Source of the DNA: CAZAYY01 sp964489525
Lineage (GTDB): Bacteria > Chloroflexota > Anaerolineae > Anaerolineales > JABWBV01
Assembly: GCA_964489525.1 (NCBI GenBank)
Contig: CAZAYY010000004.1
Span: 62,001-126,000 of the forward strand
Reading direction: 5' to 3'
Length of the DNA stretch: 64,000 bases
Part shown: piece by piece, positions 28,904-37,648 of the stretch
Layout of the letters: each line of letters starts with the position of its first letter
Numbering within the stretch: position 1 is the stretch's first letter
The notes under the pieces: model-generated
Told to the model about the DNA's origin: nothing
Seen by the model: only the letters and a program-made list of their open reading frames with translations
Databases searched by the model: none
Made by a program: the position numbers and the translations under genes

Positions 28904-28963
28904 TTAGACCACCTTTAGATTATTGGCGCCCAATTTGCCCAGGCCGATCATTGCTAATTCCAT
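28904..28963 (-). pseudogene. Remnant of a 6-phosphogluconate dehydrogenase start (19 codons)
   Basis: Reading on the minus strand from an ATG at 28963 preceded by AAGGAG gives MELAMIGLGKLGANNLKVV and then a stop. The first 14 residues match the N-terminal NAD(P)-binding start (M-E-L-x-M-I-G-L-G-x-x-G-A-N) of decarboxylating 6-phosphogluconate dehydrogenases. The frame stops just before the DUF2652 ATG. It looks like the 5' end of a lost gnd-type gene whose ribosome binding site survives, now acting as a short leader ORF. Chance resemblance cannot be excluded at this length. Confidence 0.45.
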
Positions 28964-29075
28964 GTTTTTCTCCTTTTTGGCTTGCTGGTGGATGCCTCTG
29001 AGGTATGGATGCAGTTCCTCGATAAAACCTTACGCTTTGGATTTACTGTGTTACCCATTACTTTGTGGGGTTCTC

Positions 29076-29103
29076 TTGACAATTTTCCTATCTCTGATAT
29101 TAT
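29076..29103 (+). promoter_or_regulatory. Promoter of the PadR-hydrolase unit
   Basis: TTGACA (29076-29081), 16 bp, TATTAT (29098-29103), about 30 bases before the PadR start codon. The expected start of transcription falls in the palindrome at 29108-29119. Confidence 0.65.
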
Positions 29104-29107
29104 TATA

Positions 29108-29119
29108 AGTAATATTACT
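29108..29119. promoter_or_regulatory. Palindromic operator candidate for PadR
   Basis: AGTAATATTACT is a perfect 12-bp palindrome directly after the -10 element and upstream of a PadR-family repressor gene. PadR proteins commonly repress their own promoter through such dyads, so autoregulation is inferred. Confidence 0.55.
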
Positions 29120-29133
29120 AAAGGATATATTGA

Positions 29134-29673
29134 ATGGAATTTGTGATACTGGGGTTGTTGGCGCTGAAGCCGAGGACTATTTATGAAATCAATAAGGCGT
29201 TGGAGCGGGGCCTTTCGCTGTTTTACAGCGCCAGCTTTGGCAGCATTAATGCAGCAATTGCCAGAATGCTTGAGAAAAGCTGGATTGCAGGGGAGCAGCT
29301 CCTGGAAAACGGGCGCAACAAGAATGTTTTCCACCTGACCCCAGCCGGGTACGAGGCTTTTCAAGATTGGCTCGTTTCCGAGATCGAATCCGAAAGAGTC
29401 AAAGACCCGGCTCTGACCCGGCTGTTTTTCATGGGGTTTTCCAGCCCGGAAGAACGCGTGCACGTCTTAGAAACCAACATCCAAAAAATCCGGCTTGTAC
29501 TGCAAACCCTGGACGGGATTCACCAGCAGGCGATTGAAGCAGGGCCAGATCCCTCCCTGGAGGAGGTGCGCCGATTTCAAATGCTTACGCTCGATTATGG
29601 GCGGGCCTTTTTTACGTTCAACATTACCTGGTATGAAAACCTGCTAGTAAGGTTAAAAACGGAGCTGCTATGA
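29134..29673 (+). CDS. PadR-family transcriptional regulator
   Basis: A 179-residue protein. The N-terminal winged helix begins MEFVILGLLALKPRTIYEI, continues through FGSINAAIARM and ends with ...F-H-L-T-P-A-G-Y-E, the standard PadR DNA-binding pattern. The C-terminal 90 residues are helical, as in the PadR-s1/VirR-type dimerisation and ligand-sensing part. The stop codon overlaps the start of the hydrolase gene (ATGA at 29670), so both are translated from one message. An ABC-2 export operon lies just downstream on the other strand. PadR regulators often control such exporters, so these pumps are candidate targets along with its own promoter. Confidence 0.85.
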   Translation: MEFVILGLLALKPRTIYEINKALERGLSLFYSASFGSINAAIARMLEKSWIAGEQLLENGRNKNVFHLTPAGYEAFQDWLVSEIESERVKDPALTRLFFMGFSSPEERVHVLETNIQKIRLVLQTLDGIHQQAIEAGPDPSLEEVRRFQMLTLDYGRAFFTFNITWYENLLVRLKTELL

Positions 29674-30470
29674 CTTTTTTACTGGAAAAAACCCTCCATA
29701 AAGACTCTTATGCCCTCCATTATTACACTGCGGGCAGCCCTACTCACCCCGCCATAATTTTCCTTCACCCTGCCTACGGCGATCACACCTGTTTTCACCA
29801 CCAGGTAAAGGTCTTTTCAGAGACCTATCATCTCATATTGCTGGATATGCCAGGCCATGGCAGGTCGCAGGTTGGGGTTGGTACGGTGACGATTGATAAA
29901 ACCACTGACCTGGTCGCTGAAATTCTGGATATTGAAGGCCATCAGACTGCTCACCTGGTGGGGGTTTCGCTGGGTTCGCTGATCGCCCAGGCAATTGCTG
30001 TACGCAGCCCGGAGCGAGTAAAAAGTGTCACGGTTGTGGGGGGGTACAGCATTTTTGGAGATAACGCCGCTATCACCCAGGCTCAGAATCGTGAGATTGG
30101 CAAGGCTTTGTTCTTGTTGGTGTTTTGGATGGATGGGTTCCGCCGGTACGTGGTAAAAAACACCAATGTGGTCGAGGCTGAGCGACGGGTCTTTTACCAG
30201 GCCATGCAGTGCTTCACCCGTCGGTCTTTTCCAGTGCTGTCGGGTATGCAGAAAATCCTGGATAAAACACCTAGGACCATCCCCCAACCTTTATTGATCG
30301 CGATCGGAGAGCACGACCTCCCCCTGATTTTGAGCCACGCTCAAAATTGGCAGCAGCGAGAGCCAGACGGACGGCTGCAGGTAATTGCTGGGGCAGGTCA
30401 CTGCGCCAACATGGACATGCCACAAGAGTTCAACCAGCAGCTGCTGGATTTCCTGGCATCCCAGGCCTAA
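29670..30470 (+). CDS. Alpha/beta hydrolase
   Basis: A 266-residue cytosolic alpha/beta-fold hydrolase. The nucleophile elbow is GVSLG (Ser100), the oxyanion region FLHPAYGDHT follows strand 3, the acid is probably the Asp in IGEHDLPL, and the catalytic His lies in GAGHCANMDMP near the C-terminus. The protein has the usual family length and no signal peptide. Substrate cannot be told from sequence: esters, lactones or similar small molecules are possible. It overlaps the PadR gene by four bases, which suggests a role in detoxification or conversion of a compound sensed by that regulator. Confidence 0.8.
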   Translation: MTFLLEKTLHKDSYALHYYTAGSPTHPAIIFLHPAYGDHTCFHHQVKVFSETYHLILLDMPGHGRSQVGVGTVTIDKTTDLVAEILDIEGHQTAHLVGVSLGSLIAQAIAVRSPERVKSVTVVGGYSIFGDNAAITQAQNREIGKALFLLVFWMDGFRRYVVKNTNVVEAERRVFYQAMQCFTRRSFPVLSGMQKILDKTPRTIPQPLLIAIGEHDLPLILSHAQNWQQREPDGRLQVIAGAGHCANMDMPQEFNQQLLDFLASQA

Positions 30471-30491
30471 GCGTTTTATCTGACCGGTCTG

Positions 30492-31691
30492 CTACATCTC
30501 TGCTTTTTTAAACCGCCACAGTGACAGCAGGAAGAAAAGCAGGGCATAGGCCAGTAAAGCACCAGCGGGAAGCCAGGTTGAGGAAAAATCCAGCTTACGA
30601 ATGAGAATGTTTTGGTAGCCGGTGATTGCCCAGGCCGAGGGCATTAACTTCCCGATACTGGAAAATAATTCTCCTGCACCTTCCAGTGGGAACCAGGCCC
30701 CGCCGAGGGAGGAAAAAAGAAACATGGCGATCAATGAAAAAAGGACTACCTGATCGTCTGTTTTGGCGACCAGGCCAATCAGCAGCCCCATGGAAGCAAC
30801 CCAGACCCCCAGCCCAATTGAAACCAACAGGGTTCCCAGGGGCTCGTTCAGGTAGTTCACCTTCAGCGCAAATTGGCCGAAAACGATTAAAAGAACGGTC
30901 TGCAAAAAGACCAGCCCAAACATCGCCAGCATGTGCCCGGCAACCATTTCCCAGGGCCGCAAAGCGGTGGTCATCAGGCGCTGCAAGGTGCGGGTTTTGC
31001 GTTCATTAAGCAAAATTTGGGCGGATGTCACCAGGCCCATGATGGCAAACTGAACAAGGATTCCCGGAGAAGCCTGGTTGTATGGATTATCGCCATACCA
31101 ACTTTGTTCCTCCTGAGCGGCTGCTTGTTCCATTTGCACCTGGTCCTGGCTCGAATGTTCCCCCCATTTAGCCCAGGCAAGTTCGAGGGTATTGGAAAAT
31201 TCATCCGGGTTGTCCAGCGCATCTGCACCGATGGCGGCAATTTCCACGGCGCTCATGAATTGGGAGATGGGAGCACGCAGCATCTGGTACAGGGACTGCC
31301 CATCGGAACTGCTGGGCTCGGTTATAAGCTGCAGCTGTGGGGTGCGCAGAGCAAGGATTTGGTCATCGAAATCAGCAGGGAGGACCAACACACCGGATTG
31401 TTCTCCGCTTCTCAGGGAATCGAGGGCTTCGGACTGAGCCATTAAGATGGGGTTGATCGTTTTTGAGTTTTCCAGTCGTTCCAACAGCATCTCACCCATT
31501 TGGGAACCCGAATGCATAACCACCGCCAGCCTCAGCCGGGTATCCGCGTTTTCGGTGCCATTTTCCCCGGAGTTATAGGCAAACCCCATAAACAAAGTGA
31601 ACACAATGGGCATGGCAACCAGGAATAAGAGGGAACGAAAATCCTTCAGGATTTGATACAGATCTTTGATTGCGATATCGAATATTTTCAT
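30492..31691 (-). CDS. ABC-2 type transporter permease (second subunit)
   Basis: A 399-residue membrane protein with one N-terminal helix (LLFLVAMPIVFTLFMGFAY), a large extracytoplasmic domain of about 170 residues, and five helices in the C-terminal half. That half includes the ABC-2 signature region (LNERKTRTLQRLMTTALRPWEMVAGHML). This is the 1+5 layout of ABC-2 exporters of the YhaP/LnrN kind. GAGGT precedes the start. It is the last gene of a three-gene operon and pairs with the related permease at 31719-32996 to form a heterodimeric channel driven by the ATPase at 33086-34021. Substrate unknown; drug, lipid-like antibiotic or Na+ export are known for the family. Confidence 0.85.
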   Translation of the reverse strand: MKIFDIAIKDLYQILKDFRSLLFLVAMPIVFTLFMGFAYNSGENGTENADTRLRLAVVMHSGSQMGEMLLERLENSKTINPILMAQSEALDSLRSGEQSGVLVLPADFDDQILALRTPQLQLITEPSSSDGQSLYQMLRAPISQFMSAVEIAAIGADALDNPDEFSNTLELAWAKWGEHSSQDQVQMEQAAAQEEQSWYGDNPYNQASPGILVQFAIMGLVTSAQILLNERKTRTLQRLMTTALRPWEMVAGHMLAMFGLVFLQTVLLIVFGQFALKVNYLNEPLGTLLVSIGLGVWVASMGLLIGLVAKTDDQVVLFSLIAMFLFSSLGGAWFPLEGAGELFSSIGKLMPSAWAITGYQNILIRKLDFSSTWLPAGALLAYALLFFLLSLWRFKKAEM

Positions 31692-31718
31692 GGTTTACCT
31701 CGAGCAGGTTCCCCCGGA

Positions 31719-32996
31719 TTATGCAAAGCGTCGTTTGAACATGACTGCACCCAGTGCAAACATGATCAATCCCAAAACCAGTGAAATTACAAAGGGCAAT
31801 ACGACTTGGTCTGGGGATGCCCCGGATAGCGTTTGTATCCACGCCTCCAAAACCCAGCCCTGAGGGGTGAAATTGCTCAGCCTGGTGAAGGCTTCTGGCA
31901 TGTTGGGAATGTTGGTGGTGAACAGGCCGCCCAGCATCCCCAGGGCTGTCAGTCCGCCCCCCAACACCGGACCAGCCTGCTTGCTGGTTTTTACAAAGGA
32001 AATGAGGAGCACACCCAGCCCGGACGCGGCAGCCACCTGGCCGCCCAAAGCGAGGGCCAGTGAACCTGCCTGCCCCCATGCGATTTTGAAAGCCAGGCTG
32101 CTCGCAACCAGGATAACCATCCCTTGCAGAATTACCGTCAGGACCACTGCCAGAAATTTGCCCGATAGGATCTGGGTGCGATCGGTGGGTGTAGTGAAGA
32201 GCCGTGCCAGGGTGCCTTCCTCATCCTCACGCAAAATAGAGGTCATGGCATAGCCACTGGTAAAAAAGGCAAAGAATATCATCTGCCCGGCCATAATGAG
32301 CCCCATCATCTGGGTGATTGGCGGGGCAGAATCGGTTTCTCCTGCAGAGGGTGAAGTCAGTACCAGGGCAGCGCGTTCAGGGTTGTGAAATAGATCCCGC
32401 TGAAATTCCTGGTACCAGGCGGTGTAGCGGGCTACCCAATCGGGAATTTGGGCAGGGTCGGTCGGGAGACCAATGGCCTGTTGGCGCTCCAGCAGCGTTT
32501 GGATGGCAATTCCCCCTCCAGCGACCCCGTCCAGCATCATCGTGACCATTTCCTGGTATTCGGACGGACCAATGGTCAGGGTGGGGTCGCTGATGATTCG
32601 GATTCGGTCCCCGGCAGCTCCGCTGACAATTTGGTCACTAAAATCTTTGGGGATGATGACGGCCACGCCGATTTCCTGTTGGTTGACGGCATTGTGGGCC
32701 GCTTCAGGGTTGGGGTAGTCGTTGGCTTCTATCCACAACTTCACGCTTTCATCAAAAAACATCATCCGGATGTTTTCGCCAATGGGGGTTTCAAGTGGGG
32801 AGCCAGCCGGGAGGGTATCGCTGTTGACCACGCCCACTTTCAGTGTGGTCATGCTTACATCCCCATCCATGACACCACCAAATGCGAAGTAGATTAACCC
32901 GGTCAGCATCAGCGGGGCAACAACCGACATCCCAATAATGAATACACTTCGAATCGAGCGCTTCAGGTCGTTCAGGGCAATGTCAATGATTTTCAT
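31719..32996 (-). CDS. ABC-2 type transporter permease (first subunit)
   Basis: A 425-residue membrane protein related to its downstream neighbour: an N-terminal helix (IGMSVVAPLMLTGLIYFAF), a large external domain and five C-terminal helices with the loop EDEEGTLARLFTTPTDRTQI. The ATG at 32996 is chosen because GGAGA precedes it and the sequence MKIIDIALNDLKRS aligns with the start of the partner (MKIFDIAIKDLYQI). An upstream extension to 33050 looks unrelated. The two permeases appear to be an old tandem duplication and lie 27 bases apart. Same transporter as the ATPase at 33086-34021. Confidence 0.85.
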   Translation of the reverse strand: MKIIDIALNDLKRSIRSVFIIGMSVVAPLMLTGLIYFAFGGVMDGDVSMTTLKVGVVNSDTLPAGSPLETPIGENIRMMFFDESVKLWIEANDYPNPEAAHNAVNQQEIGVAVIIPKDFSDQIVSGAAGDRIRIISDPTLTIGPSEYQEMVTMMLDGVAGGGIAIQTLLERQQAIGLPTDPAQIPDWVARYTAWYQEFQRDLFHNPERAALVLTSPSAGETDSAPPITQMMGLIMAGQMIFFAFFTSGYAMTSILREDEEGTLARLFTTPTDRTQILSGKFLAVVLTVILQGMVILVASSLAFKIAWGQAGSLALALGGQVAAASGLGVLLISFVKTSKQAGPVLGGGLTALGMLGGLFTTNIPNMPEAFTRLSNFTPQGWVLEAWIQTLSGASPDQVVLPFVISLVLGLIMFALGAVMFKRRFA

Positions 32997-33085
32997 ATTT
33001 TTCTCCACGGACTGTTTGCAATCCAGGCTTTTTACTGCAACGCACAGCAAATTAAATGGCCGACCTACGGCTTGTTCTCACGCGC

Positions 33086-34021
33086 TTAATCTCGCAATGC
33101 GCGGCCGGTCAGGTGCAAAAAGACAGTTTCAAGGTTGGGTTCCTGAATGTCCACTGAGGTGATCCGGGCACCGAGTTTTCCTGCGGCTTCAAACAAGTGG
33201 GGCAGGACCCGGTTGGAATCATCCACCAGCACCGTGACTTTTTCCTCGAACGCGTCCATTTTTGCCACACCTTCCACATCCTTCCAGACAGGCAAAATTT
33301 TCGCCCCGTCTACCGTCAAGGCCAGGTCAATTCGGGTTTGTTCATTGACCAGCCTGATCAATTCTTCGTACGAGCCCGATGCAATCACTTTGCCTTTATC
33401 CATGATGACAATCTGGTCTGACAGTTCGGCGGCTTCTTCCATGTAGTGGGTTGTGTACAGCACCGTCATACCCTGGCGGTTGAGTTCCAGTACATTATCC
33501 AGGATGTGGCGGCGGCTTTGGGGGTCAATTCCCACGGTTGGCTCGTCCATGATGACCACCTGTGGTTTGTGCAGCAGCGCTGCGCCGATGTTGACCCGCC
33601 GCTTCATTCCACCTGAAAATTTACCCACCAAATCGTTCTGGCGGTTTTGCAGGCCAATGATTTCGAGCACCTCGGACACGCGGCTTTTCAGGGCCGCACC
33701 CCGCATGCCGTACATTTTGCCCCAAAAAAGCAGGTTTTCCCGTGCCGAAAGATCGGGGTAGAGGGCGATATCCTGTGGAACCACCCCCAGGTTGGCTTTA
33801 GCAGCTTCTGGATTGGCGGTAATGGCGTGGCCCATGATGAACGCTTCGCCACCGCTGGGGGTCAGCAGCCCGGAAAGCATGGAAATGGTGGTTGATTTTC
33901 CCGCCCCGTTTGGCCCGAGCAGGCTTAAAATTTCACCTTGTTCGGCGGTAAAGCTAACCCCCTGGACTGCCTGCAAGTCGCCAAAGGTTTTTTTGAGATT
34001 CTTGACTTCGATCGCTTTCAT
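33086..34021 (-). CDS. ABC transporter ATP-binding protein
   Basis: A 311-residue ATPase: Walker A LLGPNGAGKSTT, signature FSGGMKRR, Walker B VVIMDEPTVGIDP, and a C-terminal extension of about 90 residues of the type common in ABC-2 exporters for drugs or linearmycin-like compounds. The ATG at 34021, with AGGGA upstream, gives the usual family N-terminus (MKAIEVKNLKKTFGD). A longer frame to 34108 is less likely. First gene of the export operon continuing to 30492. The nearby PadR regulator is a candidate controller. Confidence 0.9.
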   Translation of the reverse strand: MKAIEVKNLKKTFGDLQAVQGVSFTAEQGEILSLLGPNGAGKSTTISMLSGLLTPSGGEAFIMGHAITANPEAAKANLGVVPQDIALYPDLSARENLLFWGKMYGMRGAALKSRVSEVLEIIGLQNRQNDLVGKFSGGMKRRVNIGAALLHKPQVVIMDEPTVGIDPQSRRHILDNVLELNRQGMTVLYTTHYMEEAAELSDQIVIMDKGKVIASGSYEELIRLVNEQTRIDLALTVDGAKILPVWKDVEGVAKMDAFEEKVTVLVDDSNRVLPHLFEAAGKLGARITSVDIQEPNLETVFLHLTGRALRD

Positions 34022-34192
34022 GGTTTTTCCCTGTGCGTGGTCTGGAATAGTATTGGGTTTAGAGAGGACGGGTTTTGGCCTGGCAATCACTCCTCTTGGA
34101 TTCCCCATTAATTATATAGCCGGTTTAATTCTCCCGCAACCAATATCGCGGGTAAAATACAGGAATATTCCGGTAAAGTATCAGGAGTTTTT

Positions 34193-34546
34193 ATGCTGCC
34201 TTTTTTGGGAATTCTACGCCAGTTCTTGCGTGCAGTGCGCTACGCCTGGCGTGACCCGGCTTTTCAACTGCTGGCTCTGGTTACAGGTGGGGTGTTGGGC
34301 CTGGGCACCACGTTTTTTCACTTCGTGGAAGGCTGGCGCTGGCTGGACAGTTTATATTTTTCAGTGATCACCCTGGCTACTGTGGGGTATGGCGATTTTT
34401 CACCCCAAACGGATTTGGGGAAAATTTTTACAATGGTGTATATATTTATGGGAATTGGCCTGCTGGTTGCGGTATTCACCCGTCTGGCGGATGCAATGAT
34501 CCACGCCCAGCACGACAGCCGCAGCGAGGCCAAGGGGGAAGAGTAA
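34193..34546 (+). CDS. Two-helix potassium channel subunit
   Basis: A 117-residue protein with two membrane helices around a pore loop carrying the K+ selectivity filter TVGYGD (residues 63-68), i.e. an Ion_trans_2, KcsA-like subunit that would act as a tetramer. The N-terminus is short and basic. The tail after helix 2 is about 22 charged residues, with no RCK/TrkA domain, so gating is not coded in this protein. AGGAG stands 5 bases before the ATG. It is transcribed alone, divergently from the ABC operon. Confidence 0.9.
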   Translation: MLPFLGILRQFLRAVRYAWRDPAFQLLALVTGGVLGLGTTFFHFVEGWRWLDSLYFSVITLATVGYGDFSPQTDLGKIFTMVYIFMGIGLLVAVFTRLADAMIHAQHDSRSEAKGEE

Positions 34547-34555
34547 GCCCCAGGG

Positions 34556-35185
34556 CTAGCTGCTTAAAAATGGCATCTCGCGCAGGTATTGGTTTTGCAC
34601 CATTTCTTTCACCACAAAATGGGCTCCATCGGCGCGGCTGATTTGGAAGCCTGCTCCTTTTCCGAGATAGCCCACTCGGTATTTTCCAGTAACCGGCCCA
34701 TTGATCAGCCGTGGAAAGCGGACTACCGTCCAGTCCAGGTCGGATGAGCGGACGATATTTACCCCCCTTTCGGAATCAACCAGGACGCTACCCGCCATCA
34801 GCGTTAGCAATCCTTTCATGAAATTATCCATCAGTTGGGGCTTGTCTTGGGGCGCGCGAACGCCCGCACCCGAGGTGTATACCAGGCGCTTGACCTCGTT
34901 CTGCTGCATGCCAGCAATCAAATTTCTGGCTGCGTGTGTCATCATCTCCGGAATGGCCGGGCGGGTTGGGCCTAATGCGCTGATGACGATCTCCTGGCCT
35001 TGGATGGCTTTGGCTACGGCGGCGGCATCCATGATATCTCCCTGGAACAGGGAAAGATTGGGGTGTGATATTTGGATTTTCCCAGGGCTGCGCACAAAGG
35101 CGGTTACGTTGTGGCCGGAGGCCAGTGCCTGTTGGACGATTTCAATGCCGGTTCCACCGGATGCGCCAAAAACAACGATGTTCAT
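34556..35185 (-). CDS. NAD(P)-binding atypical SDR protein (NmrA/BVR-B-like)
   Basis: A 209-residue Rossmann-fold protein with GASGGTGIEI as dinucleotide-binding loop, FVRSPGK as the likely NADP phosphate site, and the VYTSGAG and DWTVVRFPRL motifs seen in biliverdin-reductase-B-like/NmrA-like atypical short-chain dehydrogenases. No clear YxxxK catalytic pair is seen. Members act as flavin or quinone reductases or as redox sensors. AAGGACC precedes the ATG. It stands alone, convergent with the K+ channel gene 9 bases away. Substrate unknown. Confidence 0.8.
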   Translation of the reverse strand: MNIVVFGASGGTGIEIVQQALASGHNVTAFVRSPGKIQISHPNLSLFQGDIMDAAAVAKAIQGQEIVISALGPTRPAIPEMMTHAARNLIAGMQQNEVKRLVYTSGAGVRAPQDKPQLMDNFMKGLLTLMAGSVLVDSERGVNIVRSSDLDWTVVRFPRLINGPVTGKYRVGYLGKGAGFQISRADGAHFVVKEMVQNQYLREMPFLSS

Positions 35186-35266
35186 ATCTGGTCCTTTTCT
35201 TAACTCGGTTGGGTGATGGGTATGGTTTTTCGGGTGGCGAGATTATATCTGGAAGCAAAGCCCTGT

Positions 35267-37648
35267 TCAATCATAGCCCCAGAATTGAGCCAGTTTTTCA
35301 CCCAGTTCGCGGCTATTTTGAACAACCTGGAAGTGCCGCCAGTGGTCGGGGAACAGGTTGCGGTAGCGTGCCTGGGTGAAGCGTTCATCCAGCAGAACAA
35401 TCACGCCCCGGTCGGTTTCGCTGCGAATGACCCGCCCGGTGGCCTGCAGAACCCGGTTGAAGCCGGGGTATTGATAGGCGTAGGCAAATCCGGCGCCGTT
35501 TTCCTGGTCAAAATAGGCTTTGATCAGGTCGCGCTCCAGGCCAACCTGGGGGACGCCCACACCCACTACAATTGCCCCAATCAGCCGCTCGCCGATGAGG
35601 TCAATTCCCTCACCAAAAACACCACCCATCACTGCGAGGCCAATTAATAACCCCGGGTTATTAGGCGTAAAACGTTCGAGGAAAGTGCTACGTTCGGCCT
35701 CAGCCATGCCGCGCTCTTGAACGGCGAGCTGTTCTTCGGGGAATCGGGTTTGGAGGTGTTCGAGCACTGCGGTGAGATAGGCATAAGATGGAAAGAAAAC
35801 CAGGTAATTGCCCAAATAGGCGCGGCAGATGGTCTCGATGGCTTCGGCCACATCGACGTAAGATTCGGCTCGTTGGGTGTAGCGGGTTGCGATCCTGTTG
35901 TGAATGAGCAGCCGAAAATTTTCGAGAGGAAAGGGAGATTGGAAAATCCGCCTGGGAGGGGCTTCTGCTCCCGTTAGGAGCTGGGTGAAATAATCCATTG
36001 GCAGCAGGGTAGCGGAAAAGAAAACCGTGGCGCGGCCGCGCTCGAGTGGGACAGCCAGCATGGGTGCCGGGTCGAGGCAGAACAGCTTTGCTTTAAGGTC
36101 CGATTGGCCTTGCCGCTCAAAATACGACACATAGCAGCTGTTGAAGTTTTCGGCGGTCCGCAAATAGTTGGTGCAGGCGAAATAAAACCCCAGCAGTTCC
36201 TGGCGAAATTCGGCCGGGTGGTTGAGAACCAACCAATCTTCGGCGGCCTGGTTGAATTCCCGCACCTGCCGGATCAGGTCTTCGGGCAGGAAATATTCCA
36301 CCAAAGCAGGTTTGTCTTCTACCTGGCAGGCCTTGCGGATTTCCAACAGGCTTTTGTTGATTGCATCCAGCTTTTTGGCCAGTTTTGGCAGGTGGGGTTT
36401 AAGGGCTCGCTGTAAATCCAGGACGGTTTTCTTGTCCAACTCAGCTGAATACATCTCCCTGGCCCGATCGGGTAGATTATGAGCTTCATCTACCAGAAAG
36501 ATGTAGGGTTGATTTCCGAAGTCGAAAAAGCGGTGCAGGTAAACCCGTGGGTCGAAAACATAGTTGTAGTCGCAGATGATGGTGTCCACCCACAATGCCA
36601 GGTCCAGGGAAAACTCGAAAGGGCAAACCTCGTACTGCCGGGCCAGGGCTTCAATCACAGGCCGGGTGAAGGCCTGGTGGTGGTCGAGTTCTTGCAAGGC
36701 GAGTTTGGCTTTGTCGAAATAGCCAAGGGCAAACGGGCAGACCTTCGGGTCGCAGTTGCCTGGCGGGCAGAAGCAGATCTTCTCCTTGGCTGTCAGGGTG
36801 ACACTTTTTAACACCAGGCCCACCTGGCGCATATCGTCCAGGGCCTTTTCAGCCACCAGCCGCCCGGAGGTTTTGGCGGTGAGATAAAAAAGCTTAACCA
36901 CCAACCCCTGCCCGAGGGCTTTTACTGCCGGGAACAAGGCAGCAATGGTTTTGCCGACTCCGGTGGGCGATTGAACATACAGGCGCTGGTTGGCCTGGAT
37001 GGCTTTGTACACCGCCACGGCCATTTCGCGCTGGCCGGGTCGGTACTCTGCGTACGGGAAAGTCAGTTTGTCGATGGAGTCATCGCGGCCCGCCTGCCAG
37101 GCATACACTTTTCTGAACCAATCCAGGTAGGGGGTGACCAGGCTCCGGAAGAAACGGTGCAGTTCATCCAGGCTAAAATTGCGTTCAAAGGTTTTTTCTG
37201 CCCGGCTGTCCAGGTGGTAGTAGGTCAGGTGGATGATTATGCTGTCGAGCTGCTTTTGCCGGGCATACATATAGGCATAGCACTGCGCCTGGGCCCAGTG
37301 GAGCAAGTTATGGTCTTCGTGGATCAGATCCAGGCTGAGGGTAGTGGTTTTGATTTCTTCCAGAATGACCGGTTCGTGGTCGAGGTAGAGTCCATCCATG
37401 CGGCCGCGAACTTCCAGGGGGGGATCGCTGTCTTCGACCTGGTAGGAAATTTCTACCTCGGCCTGGTAGCCTTCGGGACGGGCGCGTTGGACGCGGCGAT
37501 GGCCTTGGGAACCAAGCTGGGCCCGGTCGCGTCTTTGAAAACCGCCCATGGTCAGGTCGCCTGATTGAACCACAAATTCCACAATGCTGTGAACCGAGAC
37601 GCTGTGGAGCGGGCTGCTGGCCTGGGGGAAGGAGGAACTCTCACTCAT
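35267..37648 (-). CDS. PD-(D/E)XK nuclease fused to an XPD/DinG-type Fe-S helicase
   Basis: A 793-residue protein. Residues 1-190 form a RecB/Cas4-like nuclease: RGRMDG (D85), EEIK (E98, K100) and a QxxxY motif (AQCYAYMYA). Residues 195-793 form a superfamily 2 helicase: Walker A GVGKT (230-234), DEAH box (387-390) and motif VI QATGRVIRS. Four Cys between motifs I and II (C292, C294, C299, C304), with C342 further on, fit the 4Fe-4S domain of the XPD/Rad3/DinG family. Such enzymes unwind DNA 5'-to-3' and act in repair or on R-loops and recombination intermediates. Its ATG overlaps the stop of the upstream SARP-nSTAND gene (ATGA), so the two are translationally coupled. Confidence 0.88.
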   Translation of the reverse strand: MSESSSFPQASSPLHSVSVHSIVEFVVQSGDLTMGGFQRRDRAQLGSQGHRRVQRARPEGYQAEVEISYQVEDSDPPLEVRGRMDGLYLDHEPVILEEIKTTTLSLDLIHEDHNLLHWAQAQCYAYMYARQKQLDSIIIHLTYYHLDSRAEKTFERNFSLDELHRFFRSLVTPYLDWFRKVYAWQAGRDDSIDKLTFPYAEYRPGQREMAVAVYKAIQANQRLYVQSPTGVGKTIAALFPAVKALGQGLVVKLFYLTAKTSGRLVAEKALDDMRQVGLVLKSVTLTAKEKICFCPPGNCDPKVCPFALGYFDKAKLALQELDHHQAFTRPVIEALARQYEVCPFEFSLDLALWVDTIICDYNYVFDPRVYLHRFFDFGNQPYIFLVDEAHNLPDRAREMYSAELDKKTVLDLQRALKPHLPKLAKKLDAINKSLLEIRKACQVEDKPALVEYFLPEDLIRQVREFNQAAEDWLVLNHPAEFRQELLGFYFACTNYLRTAENFNSCYVSYFERQGQSDLKAKLFCLDPAPMLAVPLERGRATVFFSATLLPMDYFTQLLTGAEAPPRRIFQSPFPLENFRLLIHNRIATRYTQRAESYVDVAEAIETICRAYLGNYLVFFPSYAYLTAVLEHLQTRFPEEQLAVQERGMAEAERSTFLERFTPNNPGLLIGLAVMGGVFGEGIDLIGERLIGAIVVGVGVPQVGLERDLIKAYFDQENGAGFAYAYQYPGFNRVLQATGRVIRSETDRGVIVLLDERFTQARYRNLFPDHWRHFQVVQNSRELGEKLAQFWGYD

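Noticed and set aside
33986..34108. Upstream extension of the ABC ATPase to 34108
   Set aside because: The family N-terminus begins at the ATG at 34021, which has a ribosome binding site.
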